Source: Alterluteimonas quercicellularis (GTDB lineage: Bacteria > Pseudomonadota > Gammaproteobacteria > Xanthomonadales > Xanthomonadaceae). Taken from it: a stretch of 64,000 nucleotides of DNA. Below are positions 36,433 through 46,301 of the stretch, one piece after another. Position 1 is the stretch's first letter, and every line of letters starts with the position of its first letter. A program made the position numbers and the translations under genes. The notes below the pieces were generated by a model that made no database searches, had not been told where the DNA came from, and saw nothing but the letters and a program-made list of their open reading frames with translations. The DNA lies in contig NZ_JAIWPR010000004.1 of NCBI RefSeq assembly GCF_021191635.1, forward strand, positions 1-64,000, given 5' to 3'.

Positions 36433-36480
36433 GGGGGCACCTCGGGTGCGACGGGGGGATGCGCATGCTACGCCCGGCGC

Positions 36481-36648
36481 TCACTGCGCGGCGTCTGGGT
36501 GGCGCTGCATCCACGCGGCCAGGCGCGCGCGGTAGTCGGCCAGTTCCTCGGCATAGAGGTCGTAGACGCAGACCGCGCAGCCGCTGTCGCAGCAGTCGCT
36601 GGGCAGCGGCGGCTCCGGCGGCCGCGGGCGCGGATCGGGATCGCTCAC
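36481..36648 (-). CDS. Small Cys-rich oxidoreductase-like domain protein
   Basis: This encodes 55 residues. The N-terminal third is Pro-rich ([13 protein letters not shown]). Four cysteines follow in [20 protein letters not shown], the pattern of the short oxidoreductase-like domain (PF09791 type), then a helix with [16 protein letters not shown]. The cysteines may bind metal or a cluster. It starts with GTG and overlaps the TGA of the terC-like gene by four bases (36645-36648), so it is translated only after that gene. It is easily missed because of its length. Confidence 0.7.
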   Translation of the reverse strand: MSDPDPRPRPPEPPLPSDCCDSGCAVCVYDLYAEELADYRARLAAWMQRHPDAAQ

Positions 36649-38210
36649 GGGGCGGGCTGCGGCGCCTCGGCCACCGGCGTGGCGCGCACCTCGATCACGC
36701 GGGCGCCCTGCATGCGGACCACCTCGAAGCGCCAGCCGTCGTGCTCGACGCGCTCGCCCGGCTGCGGCAGGTGGTCGAGGCGGTAGATCAGCAGGCCGGC
36801 CAGCGTGTGGTAGCCGGCGTTCTCGTCCGGCGCGAAGCCGAGCAGGTGCGCGGCGGTGGTGGCGGGCATGCCGCCGTCCAGCCGCCAGCTGCCGTCCTCG
36901 CCGCGCGCGGCGATGCGGTCGGGGTCCTGGGTGTCGGCGAGGTCGCCGACGATCGCCGCCAGCACGTCGCTGGCGGTGACCAGGCCCTCGACGCTGCCGT
37001 ACTCGTCGAGGACCAGCGCCATCGGGATCGGGTGGCGCTTGATGTCCTGCAGCACCCGCAGCGCGCTCGCGCCCTCGTGCACGACCAGCGGCGCCGAGAC
37101 CGCGGCGGCCAGGTCCAGTTCGCCGCCGTCGAGCAGCTGGCGCAGCAGCGTGCGCGCCTCCACCACGCCCTCGAAGCGGTCCAGTTCCCCCCGCGCGACC
37201 GGCAGGCGGCTGTGCGGCGCCTCGCGCAGCGCGGCCACGATCGCCTCGCGGTCGTCGTCCAGGTCGATCCACACCATGTCCAGCCGCGGCGTCATCAGCC
37301 ATTCGATCGGCTTGTCGGCGAAGCCGAGCACGTTGTAGACCATGTCGCGCTCCTCGTCGTCGAAGGCGCGCTCGGCCTCGCCGGCCACGCGGTCCTCGAC
37401 GTGGGCGTCGGCGTGCGGCTCGTCGCCGGCCGCGCGCCGCCCGAGCAGGCGCAGCACCGCCTCGGCGGTGCGCTCGCGCAGCGGCCGCACGGCCTCGCGC
37501 TTGCGGCGGTTGCGCAGCGCGAGCTGGTTGAACATCTCGATCAGGATCGAGAAGCCGATCGCCGCGTACAGGTAGCCCTTGGGCAGGTGGATGCCGAAGC
37601 CCTCGGCCAGCAGGCTCAGGCCGATCATCAGCAGGAAGCCCAGGCACAGCATCACCACCGTGGGGTGGGCGTTGACGAAGCGGGTCAGCGGCTTGCTGGC
37701 CAGCAGCATTACCGCCATCGCCACCGTCACCGCGATGTACATGATCGACAGGTGCTGCACCATGCCGACCGCGGTGATCACCGAGTCCAGCGAGAACACC
37801 GCGTCCAGCACCACGATCTGCGTGACCACCACGCCGAAGCTGGCGTAGCCGGCCGAGGCCGAGGCGTGGCCGCGGCCCTCCAGCCGCGAGTGCAGCTCCA
37901 TCGTCGCCTTGAACAGCAGGAACAGGCCGCCCAGGATCAGGATCAGGTCGCGCCCGGAGAAGCCGCGGCCGAACACCTCGAACAGCGGCTCGGTCAGCCG
38001 CATGATCCACGACAGCATCGCCAGCAGCACCAGCCGCATGCCCAGCGCGAGGCTCAGGCCGATGATGCGCGCGCGGTCGCGCTGCTCGGGCGGCAGCTTG
38101 TCGGCCAGGATCGCGATGAACACCAGGTTGTCGATGCCCAGCACGATCTCGAGCACGATCAGGGTCGACAGCCCCAGCCAGGCGGTGGGGTCGCTCATCC
38201 ATTCAAGCAT
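36645..38210 (-). CDS. TerC family membrane protein with CBS pair and CorC domain (YoaE-like)
   Basis: This encodes 521 residues. The first 230 are a TerC domain with seven or so helices: [21 protein letters not shown] and [21 protein letters not shown] carry the acidic metal-binding residues, and [18 protein letters not shown] is typical of YoaE. Residues about 290-415 are a CBS pair ([34 protein letters not shown]). The last 80 form a CorC/HlyC domain. TerC proteins of this group export Mn or help load metals onto secreted enzymes. A Cys-rich peptide gene is coupled at its end. Confidence 0.93.
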   Translation of the reverse strand: MLEWMSDPTAWLGLSTLIVLEIVLGIDNLVFIAILADKLPPEQRDRARIIGLSLALGMRLVLLAMLSWIMRLTEPLFEVFGRGFSGRDLILILGGLFLLFKATMELHSRLEGRGHASASAGYASFGVVVTQIVVLDAVFSLDSVITAVGMVQHLSIMYIAVTVAMAVMLLASKPLTRFVNAHPTVVMLCLGFLLMIGLSLLAEGFGIHLPKGYLYAAIGFSILIEMFNQLALRNRRKREAVRPLRERTAEAVLRLLGRRAAGDEPHADAHVEDRVAGEAERAFDDEERDMVYNVLGFADKPIEWLMTPRLDMVWIDLDDDREAIVAALREAPHSRLPVARGELDRFEGVVEARTLLRQLLDGGELDLAAAVSAPLVVHEGASALRVLQDIKRHPIPMALVLDEYGSVEGLVTASDVLAAIVGDLADTQDPDRIAARGEDGSWRLDGGMPATTAAHLLGFAPDENAGYHTLAGLLIYRLDHLPQPGERVEHDGWRFEVVRMQGARVIEVRATPVAEAPQPAP

Positions 38211-38391
38211 CGGGGCAGGCTCCGGCCGCGGCGCGCGGGACGCGCGCGCGCGGCAAGGCCCGCGTGCGGCGACGCGGGCGATCGGTCAAGGGGGCGGGCC
38301 GCGCGGCGCGAAGGCCGGGCGCCGGCGGGCGGGCGGGGCGCGGCGGACTCGGAGGTTCCGCGGGCGCCGGGTCCGGTTCGGAAGCGGGCAT
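38203..38391 (-). CDS. Possible small Pro/Arg-rich leader ORF before terC-like gene
   Basis: A 62-codon frame begins with ATG at 38391 and ends at 38203, overlapping the terC-like start by eight bases. On the minus strand TATGCT (38403-38398) lies six bases before the ATG, a spacing that would give a leaderless transcript. The translation is low-complexity (Pro, Ala, Arg), so it may simply be GC-rich noise in a 234-bp intergenic region with the real start at 38210. I list it because promoter spacing and overlap together are suggestive. Confidence 0.25.
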   Translation of the reverse strand: MPASEPDPAPAEPPSPPRPARPPAPGLRAARPAPLTDRPRRRTRALPRARVPRAAAGACPDA

Positions 38392-38444
38392 GGCGCCAGC
38401 ATACCGGAGCCGGGCGCGGCGTTCACGGCGCCGCGCCCGCCGGG

Positions 38445-39722
<1,278 letters not shown>

Positions 39723-39821
39723 GGCGTGGGCTCCCCGGATCGAGAACGCCTGAATCAGGCCGCGCCGCGGAGCGGCGCCGGCCTGGGCGTCGGCTTGAAT
39801 GGATTGTCGGCCTCTGCCCGC

Positions 39822-40322
39822 TTACTCGCTTGTCGCGCCCGGCTCAGAGAAGAGCACGGTGCCGGACTTGTCGATCAGCTGCAACTCCGGTCGACCCCGG
39901 TACGTCGTGAGCATGGCGCCGGCTCCATTGCGGTGAAGCACGAACAGGGAAGCGCCGGCATCGGGGTTGGCGACGACCTTGAGCACTTCCACGCTGCCGT
40001 CGCCGGAGTCCAGGGTCAGCATGGCCTCTCCACCAACATCCGACGTCAAGTAGCCGCCACGCTCGTTGCCGTCCGGGCCGAGAAGGATCAAGCCGGAAGA
40101 CGGGGTGGCGCGCGTCCCTCTCCGGCCTTGAACGACCGGGTCTTGAACCGGCGCGCCCAGCTCCACCCGGGTTTGCCCGGAAGCATCCTTGATCAGCAGG
40201 CCGCGAGCTTCTATTACGCGAGACGGGTCGTTCGCTCTGCTGGCTTGCAGCAAGGCATACGACGATATCGCAATGGCAGCGAGCGAGAGCAGGAGGTTGG
40301 CCGCAGTAGTCGCACGGGACAT
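39822..40322 (-). CDS. Membrane-anchored protein of unknown function
   Basis: This encodes 166 residues. An N-terminal hydrophobic segment (TAANLLLSLAAIAISSYALL) acts as signal anchor. The rest has beta-rich repeats of one pattern: IEARGLLIKDASGQTRVELG, SGLILLGPDGNERGGYL, EAMLTLDSGDGSVEVLKV and RPELQLIDKSGTVLFSEP, each a hydrophobic strand followed by a D/N-G turn. I do not know a name. Base composition is lower in GC than its neighbours (more A/T at third positions), hinting at transfer. The DUF2884-like gene ends 146 bp upstream. Confidence 0.72.
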   Translation of the reverse strand: MSRATTAANLLLSLAAIAISSYALLQASRANDPSRVIEARGLLIKDASGQTRVELGAPVQDPVVQGRRGTRATPSSGLILLGPDGNERGGYLTSDVGGEAMLTLDSGDGSVEVLKVVANPDAGASLFVLHRNGAGAMLTTYRGRPELQLIDKSGTVLFSEPGATSE

Positions 40323-40467
40323 TCAGGGTTCCTGTTGTGGAGATGTCTGCAGTAGGGGCCGACGCCATGCTGGAGCGCGTCGCGCGCTCCGACGCGCGTC
40401 GCGGCGTTTCGGTCGCGGGGGGCGCCGTGCCGGTGCATCGGAGCGCCGGACGGCACCAGCGGGCGTG

Positions 40468-41253
40468 TCAGCGCAACGCGGTGCGTGCGTCGGCGATCCG
40501 GGGCGCCTCGATCTCGAACAGGCGCAGCGGGGTGCCGTCGTCCTGGCGCAGCTCCAGCGAGCGCTGCAGCGCGTCCAGGGTCCGCAGGCGGCCGCACAGC
40601 GCGCGGGCGTGGGTCTCCAGGGTGCCTTCGCGGGCGGCGATGTCGCGCTCGAGCTGCGCCTCCATCTTCTCCATCCGCCGCTCCAGGCGGCCGGTGCCGC
40701 CGGTGAAGGCCATCCACAGCGCGCGCGCGGGGGTGATGCTTTCGGCCATCGATTCCGCCGCGGCCTCGATCTCCGCCTCGAACGATGCGCCGAACGCGTC
40801 CGGGTCCCAGGTGCCGCGGCCCAGGCTCTCGTCGATGCGGGCCAGCGCGCGCTCGCGCAGGCCGCGGAACTCGCGCGCCTGGCGCTCGCCCGACAGCGCG
40901 CGGGCGGTGTGTTCGAGGGCGTCGAAGGCGATGTGCACGCTCTCGCGCGCGATCGCCTCCACGTCCGGCAGCAGGCCGCGCGCCTGCGCCTCCATCGCGC
41001 GCAGGCGCGCGGCGTCCTTGGCACCGACCTCGCGGCGGACGCCGTCGAGCCACAGCCCGCCGTCGCGGATCTCCACCCGGCGCGGTCGCGCGTCGTCGCC
41101 GTCCAGCCTCACCCCGGCGGCGTCCACCCGCATCGCGTAGGGGGTCTCGATGTTGCAGTCCTGCGGCCGGGCGCCGTCGGCGGCGGACGCGGCCGGCGCG
41201 ATGGCGGAGCCGGCGATCAGGCAGGCGAGCAGCGGGGCGGAAAGGCGGGGCAT
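40468..41253 (-). CDS. DUF2884 (YggN) family exported protein
   Basis: This encodes 261 residues with a signal peptide (about 1-24, ending ASAAD). The mature protein starts with CNIETPYAMRVDAAGVRLDG, and has REVGAKDAARLRAMEAQARGLLPDV, and a helical C-terminal half (MEKMEAQLERDIAAREGTLE). Order and motifs match YggN/DUF2884 of gammaproteobacteria, which has no known function. The single Cys near the N-terminus and one in ARALCGRLRTLDAL are candidates for a disulfide. The MPRLSA start was chosen over an upstream Met because it begins the signal peptide. Confidence 0.8.
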   Translation of the reverse strand: MPRLSAPLLACLIAGSAIAPAASAADGARPQDCNIETPYAMRVDAAGVRLDGDDARPRRVEIRDGGLWLDGVRREVGAKDAARLRAMEAQARGLLPDVEAIARESVHIAFDALEHTARALSGERQAREFRGLRERALARIDESLGRGTWDPDAFGASFEAEIEAAAESMAESITPARALWMAFTGGTGRLERRMEKMEAQLERDIAAREGTLETHARALCGRLRTLDALQRSLELRQDDGTPLRLFEIEAPRIADARTALR

Positions 41254-41337
41254 CGGCGAGGTTCCTGCGGAAGACGCCGCCAGCATCGCGTCCGCGGGGC
41301 CGCGCTCCACGGCCCGGAAGTCATGCCGTGCCGATGG

Positions 41338-42744
41338 TCATGCCGCGCGCAGCGGCAGCGCGGCGGCCGTCGCCGCGGTCGCGGGCGCGGCGGCCGGCAG
41401 GTAGCGGTCGAAGCACATCGCCACCGCGCGCAGCAGCAGCCGCCCGCGCGGCGTGGCCTCGATCGCGTCGTCGTCCACGCGCACCAGGCCGTCGGCCGCC
41501 AGCGGCCGCATGCGCTCCAGCGCCTGCGCGAAGTAGTCGGCGAACGCGATCCCGTGTTCGGCCTCCACCGCGCGCGGGTCGATGCGGCCGTGGCACATCC
41601 ACTGCTGGATGACCGCGGCGCGCAGGGTGTCGTCGGCGTCCAGGCGCAGGCCGCGCCAGGTCGGCAGCTCGCCGGCGTCCACGCGCGCCTCCCAGGCGGG
41701 CAGGTCGCGCGGGTTCTGGCTGAAGCTGTCGCCGACGTGGCTGATCGCGCTCACGCCCAGGCCCAGCAGGTCGCTGCCGGCGTGGGTGGTGTAGCCCATG
41801 AAGTTGCGGTGCAGCGCGCCGTGCGCCTGCGCCAGGGCCAGCTCGTCGTCGGGCAGGGCGAAGTGGTCCATGCCGATGTAGACGTAGCCGGCCGCGCACA
41901 GGGCGTCGATCGCGCATTGCAGCAGGCCCAGCTTGGCCGCGGGCGAGGGCAGGTCGGCCTCGTCGATCCGGCGCTGGGCGCGGAACATCGCCGGCAGGTG
42001 CGCGTAGCTGTACACCGCGATCCGGTCCGGCCGCGCGACCAGCATGGTCTCCAGCGTGCGCTGGAAGCCGGCCAGCGTCTGCTTCGGCAGGCCGTAGATC
42101 AGGTCCACGTTCACCGAACGCATGCCGTGGCGGCGCGCGGCGTCGATGGTGCCGAGGATCTGCGCCGGGTCCTGCAGCCGGTTCACCGCCTGCTGCACCG
42201 CGGGATCGAGGTCCTGCACGCCCAGGCTGACGCGGTTGAAGCCGATCGCGGCCAGCGCGGCCACGTCGGCCGGCCGTACCAGGCGCGGGTCGACCTCGAT
42301 GGAGAAGTCGCGGTCGGGGCGCGCGCTGAGGCCGAAGTGCGTCCCCAGGCGCTCCAGCAGGCCGCCCAGCTGGCCGGGATCGAGGAAGTTGGGCGAACCG
42401 CCGCCGAAGTGGACCTGGATCGTCTCGCGCGCGCGGTCGAACATGCCCGCGGCCAGCGCGATCTCCGCGTTCAGGCGGTTCACGTAGGCCTCGCCGCGCG
42501 CGCGGTCGCGGGTGATGACGCGGTTGCAGCCGCAGTAGAAGCACGGGTTCGTGCAGAAGGGCACGTGCACGTACAGCGACAGCGGCCGCGCCGGGTCCGC
42601 CGCCTGGCTGCGCGCCGCGGCCAGGCGCAGGTCGGCGGCGCCGAAGCCGTCGTGGAAGTGCGGCGCGGTCGGGTAGGAGGTGTAGCGCGGGCCGGGCCGG
42701 TCGTGGCGGCGCAGCAGTTCGAGGTCGACGAGGGGAGCGGTCAT
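41338..42744 (-). CDS. hemN: Oxygen-independent coproporphyrinogen III oxidase
   Basis: This encodes 468 residues. The N-terminal RHDRPGPRYTSYPTAPHF matches HemN rather than HemW. The radical-SAM cluster motif is FCTNPCFYCGCN (CxxxCxxC plus the following Cys). Later blocks include VHFGGGSPNFLDPGQL and FNRVSLGVQDLDPAVQQAVNR. HemN makes protoporphyrinogen IX without oxygen in the cytoplasm and is a classic FNR/ANR target. A partial FNR-like site stands 35-48 bp before the start. The gene diverges from gspE. Confidence 0.95.
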   Translation of the reverse strand: MTAPLVDLELLRRHDRPGPRYTSYPTAPHFHDGFGAADLRLAAARSQAADPARPLSLYVHVPFCTNPCFYCGCNRVITRDRARGEAYVNRLNAEIALAAGMFDRARETIQVHFGGGSPNFLDPGQLGGLLERLGTHFGLSARPDRDFSIEVDPRLVRPADVAALAAIGFNRVSLGVQDLDPAVQQAVNRLQDPAQILGTIDAARRHGMRSVNVDLIYGLPKQTLAGFQRTLETMLVARPDRIAVYSYAHLPAMFRAQRRIDEADLPSPAAKLGLLQCAIDALCAAGYVYIGMDHFALPDDELALAQAHGALHRNFMGYTTHAGSDLLGLGVSAISHVGDSFSQNPRDLPAWEARVDAGELPTWRGLRLDADDTLRAAVIQQWMCHGRIDPRAVEAEHGIAFADYFAQALERMRPLAADGLVRVDDDAIEATPRGRLLLRAVAMCFDRYLPAAAPATAATAAALPLRAA

Positions 42745-42778
42745 GGCGGAAGGGTGCGCGCCCCGGCCCGGCGGCGCA

Positions 42779-42792
42779 TTGCGCCAGATCAA
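42779..42792 (-). promoter_or_regulatory. FNR/ANR-like site between hemN and gspE
   Basis: On the minus strand the sequence is TTGATCTGGCGCAA: a perfect left half (TTGAT), the four-base spacer and three of five in the right half. Its centre is 41 bases before the hemN ATG, so class II activation would place the transcript start at or next to that codon. The site is also about 51 bases from a possible gspE start of transcription. A hemN target makes biological sense. Confidence 0.5.
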
Positions 42793-42824
42793 CGCCCGGT
42801 CTCGGGACGGTCGGATGAAGCTGC

Positions 42825-42830
42825 TAAAGT
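42825..42830 (+). promoter_or_regulatory. gspE: Candidate -10 box of the T2SS operon
   Basis: TAAAGT (four of six to consensus) lies 33 bases before the GTG at 42863. If used, transcription would begin near 42837. This would exclude the upstream in-frame ATG at 42815 and support the GTG start for gspE. No good -35 is seen, so an activator may be needed. Confidence 0.3.
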
Positions 42831-42862
42831 CGCGGCCGGACGACCAAGGGACGGACAGTGGC

Positions 42863-44599
42863 GTGAGCGCGGTACCGCAGGATCCCGGCGAGGCGGCCGC
42901 CCCGGACGACGAGGCGCGGATCGTCGCCGCGCTGCTCGAGCGCGGGCGGCTGAAGGAGGCCGACCTCGGCCGCGCGCGGCGCCTGCACGGCGAGGCCGGC
43001 GGCAGCCTGCTGTCGCTGCTGGGCCGCCTGGGGCTGGTGTCCGAGCGCGACCACGCCGAGACCTGCGCCGAGGTGCTGGGGCTGCGGCTGGTGGCCGCGC
43101 GCGACCTGCCCGACGCGCCGCCGGAGCTGGTGGAGGGCGCACAGCCGCTGGCGCAGCGCTTCCTCAAGCAGTTCCACCTGTGCCCGGTCGGCGAGCGCGG
43201 CGGCCGGCTGCTGGTGCTGATGGCCGATCCCTGGGACGGCTACGCCCGCGAGGCGGTGGCGCTGGCCACCGGCTGCGAGCCGGAGCCGGTGGTCGGGCTG
43301 CGCTCGGAGATCGACGACCTGGTCGAGCGCTGGTACGGCCAGGGCCGCAGCGCGATGGGCGCGATCGTGGAGACCGCCGACGGCGACGCCGGCGGCGACC
43401 TCGACGACGTCGAGCACCTGCGCGACCTGGCCTCCGAGGCGCCGGTGATCCGGCTGGTGAACCTGGTCATCCAGCGCGCGGTGGAGCTGCGCGCCTCCGA
43501 CATCCACATCGAGCCGTTCGAGAACCGGCTCAAGGTGCGCTACCGCATCGACGGCGTGCTGATCGAGGGCGAGAGCCCGCCGGCCAACCTGACCGCGGCG
43601 GTGATCAGCCGCATCAAGATCATGGCCAAGCTCAACATCGCCGAGCGGCGCCTGCCGCAGGACGGCCGGATCATGCTGCGGGTGCAGGGCAAGGAGCTGG
43701 ACCTGCGCGTGTCGACCGTGCCCACCGCGCACGGCGAGAGCGTGGTGATGCGTCTGCTGGACCGCGAGACGGTGGTGTTCGACTTCCACCGCCTGGGCTT
43801 CACCGACGAGTTCCTGCCGCAGTTCCAGCGCGTGCTGGAGCAGCCGCACGGCATCCTGCTGGTGACCGGCCCGACCGGCTCGGGCAAGACCACCACGCTC
43901 TACACCGCGCTGTCGAAGCTCAACACCAGCGACGTCAAGATCATCACCGTCGAGGACCCGGTCGAGTACCAGATCGAGGGCATCAACCAGATCCAGGCCA
44001 AGCCGCAGATCGGCCTGGACTTCGCCAACGCGCTGCGCTCGATCGTGCGCCAGGACCCCGACATCATCATGATCGGCGAGATGCGCGACCTGGAGACGGC
44101 GCGCATCGCCATCCAGTCGGCGCTGACCGGCCACCTGGTGCTGTCCACCCTGCACACCAACAACGCCGCCGGCGGCATCACCCGCCTGCTCGACATGGGC
44201 GTGGAGGACTACCTGCTGACCTCCACCGTCAACGGCATCCTCGCCCAGCGGCTGGTGCGGCGGCTGGAGCCCTCGCACGCGGAGCGCTACGCCGCCTCGC
44301 CGGAGGAGATCGAGAAGTTCGACCTGCGCCGCTTCCAGCCCGACGGCCCGGTCCACCTGTACCGGCCGCGTCCTTCCGAGCTGGCGCCGACCGGCTACCT
44401 GGGCCGGACCACGATCATGGAGTTCCTGGTCATGAACGACGCGCTGCGGCGCGCGGTCATGCGCCACGCCGGCATGGGCGAGCTGGAGCAGCTGGCCCGC
44501 GAGGCCGGCATGCGCACCATGTACGAGGACGGCATCGTCAAGGCGCTGCACGGCGAGACCACGATCGAGGAAGTGCTGCGGGTGACGGAGGAGGCATGA
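42863..44599 (+). CDS. gspE: Type II secretion ATPase GspE (XpsE)
   Basis: This encodes 578 residues from GTG. The N-terminal domain (RIVAALLERGRLKEADLGRA, GLVSERDHAETCAEVLGLRL) follows XpsE. The ATPase core has TGPTGSGKTTTLYTAL (Walker A), IKIMAKLNIAERRLPQDGR, ITVEDPVEYQIEGINQIQ (Asp box), IIMIGEMRDLETA (Walker B) and LSTLHTNNAAGGITRL (His box). No CxxC pairs occur between LVRRLEPSHAERY and GYLGRTTIMEF, where many GspE proteins bind zinc. It powers pseudopilus assembly at the inner membrane. gspF overlaps by four bases. Confidence 0.97.
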   Translation: MSAVPQDPGEAAAPDDEARIVAALLERGRLKEADLGRARRLHGEAGGSLLSLLGRLGLVSERDHAETCAEVLGLRLVAARDLPDAPPELVEGAQPLAQRFLKQFHLCPVGERGGRLLVLMADPWDGYAREAVALATGCEPEPVVGLRSEIDDLVERWYGQGRSAMGAIVETADGDAGGDLDDVEHLRDLASEAPVIRLVNLVIQRAVELRASDIHIEPFENRLKVRYRIDGVLIEGESPPANLTAAVISRIKIMAKLNIAERRLPQDGRIMLRVQGKELDLRVSTVPTAHGESVVMRLLDRETVVFDFHRLGFTDEFLPQFQRVLEQPHGILLVTGPTGSGKTTTLYTALSKLNTSDVKIITVEDPVEYQIEGINQIQAKPQIGLDFANALRSIVRQDPDIIMIGEMRDLETARIAIQSALTGHLVLSTLHTNNAAGGITRLLDMGVEDYLLTSTVNGILAQRLVRRLEPSHAERYAASPEEIEKFDLRRFQPDGPVHLYRPRPSELAPTGYLGRTTIMEFLVMNDALRRAVMRHAGMGELEQLAREAGMRTMYEDGIVKALHGETTIEEVLRVTEEA

Positions 44600-45813
44600 C
44601 CCTCTACCGCTACAAGGCGCTCAACGCGCGCGGCGAGGTGCTCGACGGGCAGATGGAGGCCGGCAGCGAGCACGAGGTCGCGCAGCGGCTGCAGGAGCAG
44701 GGGCACCTGCCGGTGGAGGCGCGGCCGGCCAGCGAGGGCGGCGGGGCGCCGGCCTGGCGCACGCTGTTCCGGCCCAAGCCCTTCGGCGGCCAGCGGCTGG
44801 TGCAGTTCGCCCAGCAACTGGCGACGCTGCTGGCCGCGGGGCAGCCGCTGGACCGCGCGCTGACCATCCTGCTCGACCTGCCCGACGACGCCGCGGCGCG
44901 CAGCACCCTGGTGGACGTGCGCGACGCGGTGCGCGGCGGCAGCCCGCTCTCGCTGGCGCTGGACCGCCAGCACGGCACGTTCTCGCGGTTGACCGTGAGC
45001 ATGGTCAGCGCCGGCGAGGCCGGCGGCAGCCTGCACGAGACCCTGCAGCGCCTGGCCGACTACCTCGAGCGCAGCCGCGCGCTGCGCGGGCGGGTCATCA
45101 ACGCGCTGATCTACCCGGCCATCCTGCTGCTGATGGTCGGCCTCTCGCTGCTGTTCCTGCTGGGCTACGTGGTGCCGCAGTTCGCGGCGATGTACGAGAG
45201 CCTGGACGCCGAGCTGCCGTTCTTCACCCAGCTGGTCATCGGCGCCGGCACCCTGGTGCGCGACTGGTGGCTGCTGCTGGTGGCGGTGCCGGCGGTGGCG
45301 CTTTGGTGGTTCGACCGCCGCCTGCGCGATCCCGCGTTCCGCCTGCGCTTCGACGAGCGCCTGCTCGGCGTGCGCATCGCGGGCCCGTTGACGGCCAAGC
45401 TGGAGACCGCGCGCCTGACCCGCACCCTCGGCACCCTGCTGGCCAACGGCGTGCCGCTGCTGACCGCGCTCGGCATCGCCCGCAACGTGCTGGGCAACCG
45501 CGCGCTGGCGGCCGACGTGGATGCCGCCGCCGAGGAAGTGAAGGGCGGCGCCGGCCTGTCGGGCGCGCTGGCGCGCGGCAAGCGCTTCCCGCGGCTGGCG
45601 CTGCAGATGATCCAGGTCGGCGAGGAGTCGGGCGCGCTCGACGCCATGCTGCTCAAGACCGCCGACACCTTCGAGCAGGAGACCGCGCAGGCGCTCGACC
45701 GCATGCTCGCCGCGCTGGTGCCGACGATCACGATGGCGCTGGCGACCATCGTGATGGTCGTCATCCTCGCCGTGCTGATCCCCATCTACGATCTCACCAA
45801 CGTCATAGGCTGA
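44596..45813 (+). CDS. gspF: Type II secretion inner-membrane platform protein GspF
   Basis: This encodes 405 residues with two repeated GspF domains. The N-terminal LYRYKALNARGEVLDGQMEA is the family start; FAQQLATLLAAGQPLDRAL opens domain one and LTRTLGTLLANGVPLLTAL domain two. Three hydrophobic segments are seen, near residues 175-200, 225-245 and 370-395 (ALVPTITMALATIVMVVILAV). It anchors the ATPase GspE and the pseudopilus. ATGA overlap with gspE; gspG starts 3 bp after its stop. Confidence 0.97.
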   Translation: MTLYRYKALNARGEVLDGQMEAGSEHEVAQRLQEQGHLPVEARPASEGGGAPAWRTLFRPKPFGGQRLVQFAQQLATLLAAGQPLDRALTILLDLPDDAAARSTLVDVRDAVRGGSPLSLALDRQHGTFSRLTVSMVSAGEAGGSLHETLQRLADYLERSRALRGRVINALIYPAILLLMVGLSLLFLLGYVVPQFAAMYESLDAELPFFTQLVIGAGTLVRDWWLLLVAVPAVALWWFDRRLRDPAFRLRFDERLLGVRIAGPLTAKLETARLTRTLGTLLANGVPLLTALGIARNVLGNRALAADVDAAAEEVKGGAGLSGALARGKRFPRLALQMIQVGEESGALDAMLLKTADTFEQETAQALDRMLAALVPTITMALATIVMVVILAVLIPIYDLTNVIG

Positions 45814-45816
45814 CCC

Positions 45817-46293
45817 ATGGACTCCAGACGCGCTATTCGACGCCGTTCCGCCGCCCCGAACCCCCGCGCCCGCACCATCCGACGCGGCGCCGGCCGCGCC
45901 CGGCAGGGCGGCTTCAGCCTGATCGAGATCATCCTGGTGGTGGTGCTGATCGGCGGCATCGTGGCCTTCGCCGCCACCCGCATCCTCGGCGGCGGCGACC
46001 GCGCCCGCGTCAACCTGGCGCGCGCGCAGGTGCAGACGCTGGCCGAGAAGGTCGAGAACTACCGCATGGACACCGGCCGGCTGCCGAACGCGCTCGGCGA
46101 CCTCGTGGCCCAGCCGGGCGACGCGCCGGGCTGGCTGGGGCCCTACGCCAAGGACGCGGAACTCAACGATCCCTGGGGCACGCCGTTCGAGTACCGCGTG
46201 CCGGGCGACGGCCGTCCGTTCGACATCGTCAGCCTGGGCGCCGACCGCGCGGCCGGCGGGGACAGCGTCAACGCCGACATCCGCGTGGAGTAG
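45817..46293 (+). CDS. gspG: Major pseudopilin GspG
   Basis: This encodes 158 residues. The prepilin site is GG-FSLIEIILVVVLIGGIVAF, with cleavage before F33 and Glu at +5. The mature part has the GspG-specific NYRMDTGRLPNALGDLV and DPWGTPFEYRVPG (calcium-binding C-terminal region). The leader before the cleavage site is 32 residues and very Arg-rich, longer than the usual 6-20; no alternative ATG exists closer. It forms the shaft of the pseudopilus. Confidence 0.97.
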   Translation: MDSRRAIRRRSAAPNPRARTIRRGAGRARQGGFSLIEIILVVVLIGGIVAFAATRILGGGDRARVNLARAQVQTLAEKVENYRMDTGRLPNALGDLVAQPGDAPGWLGPYAKDAELNDPWGTPFEYRVPGDGRPFDIVSLGADRAAGGDSVNADIRVE

Positions 46294-46301
46294 GGCCCGA
46301 T

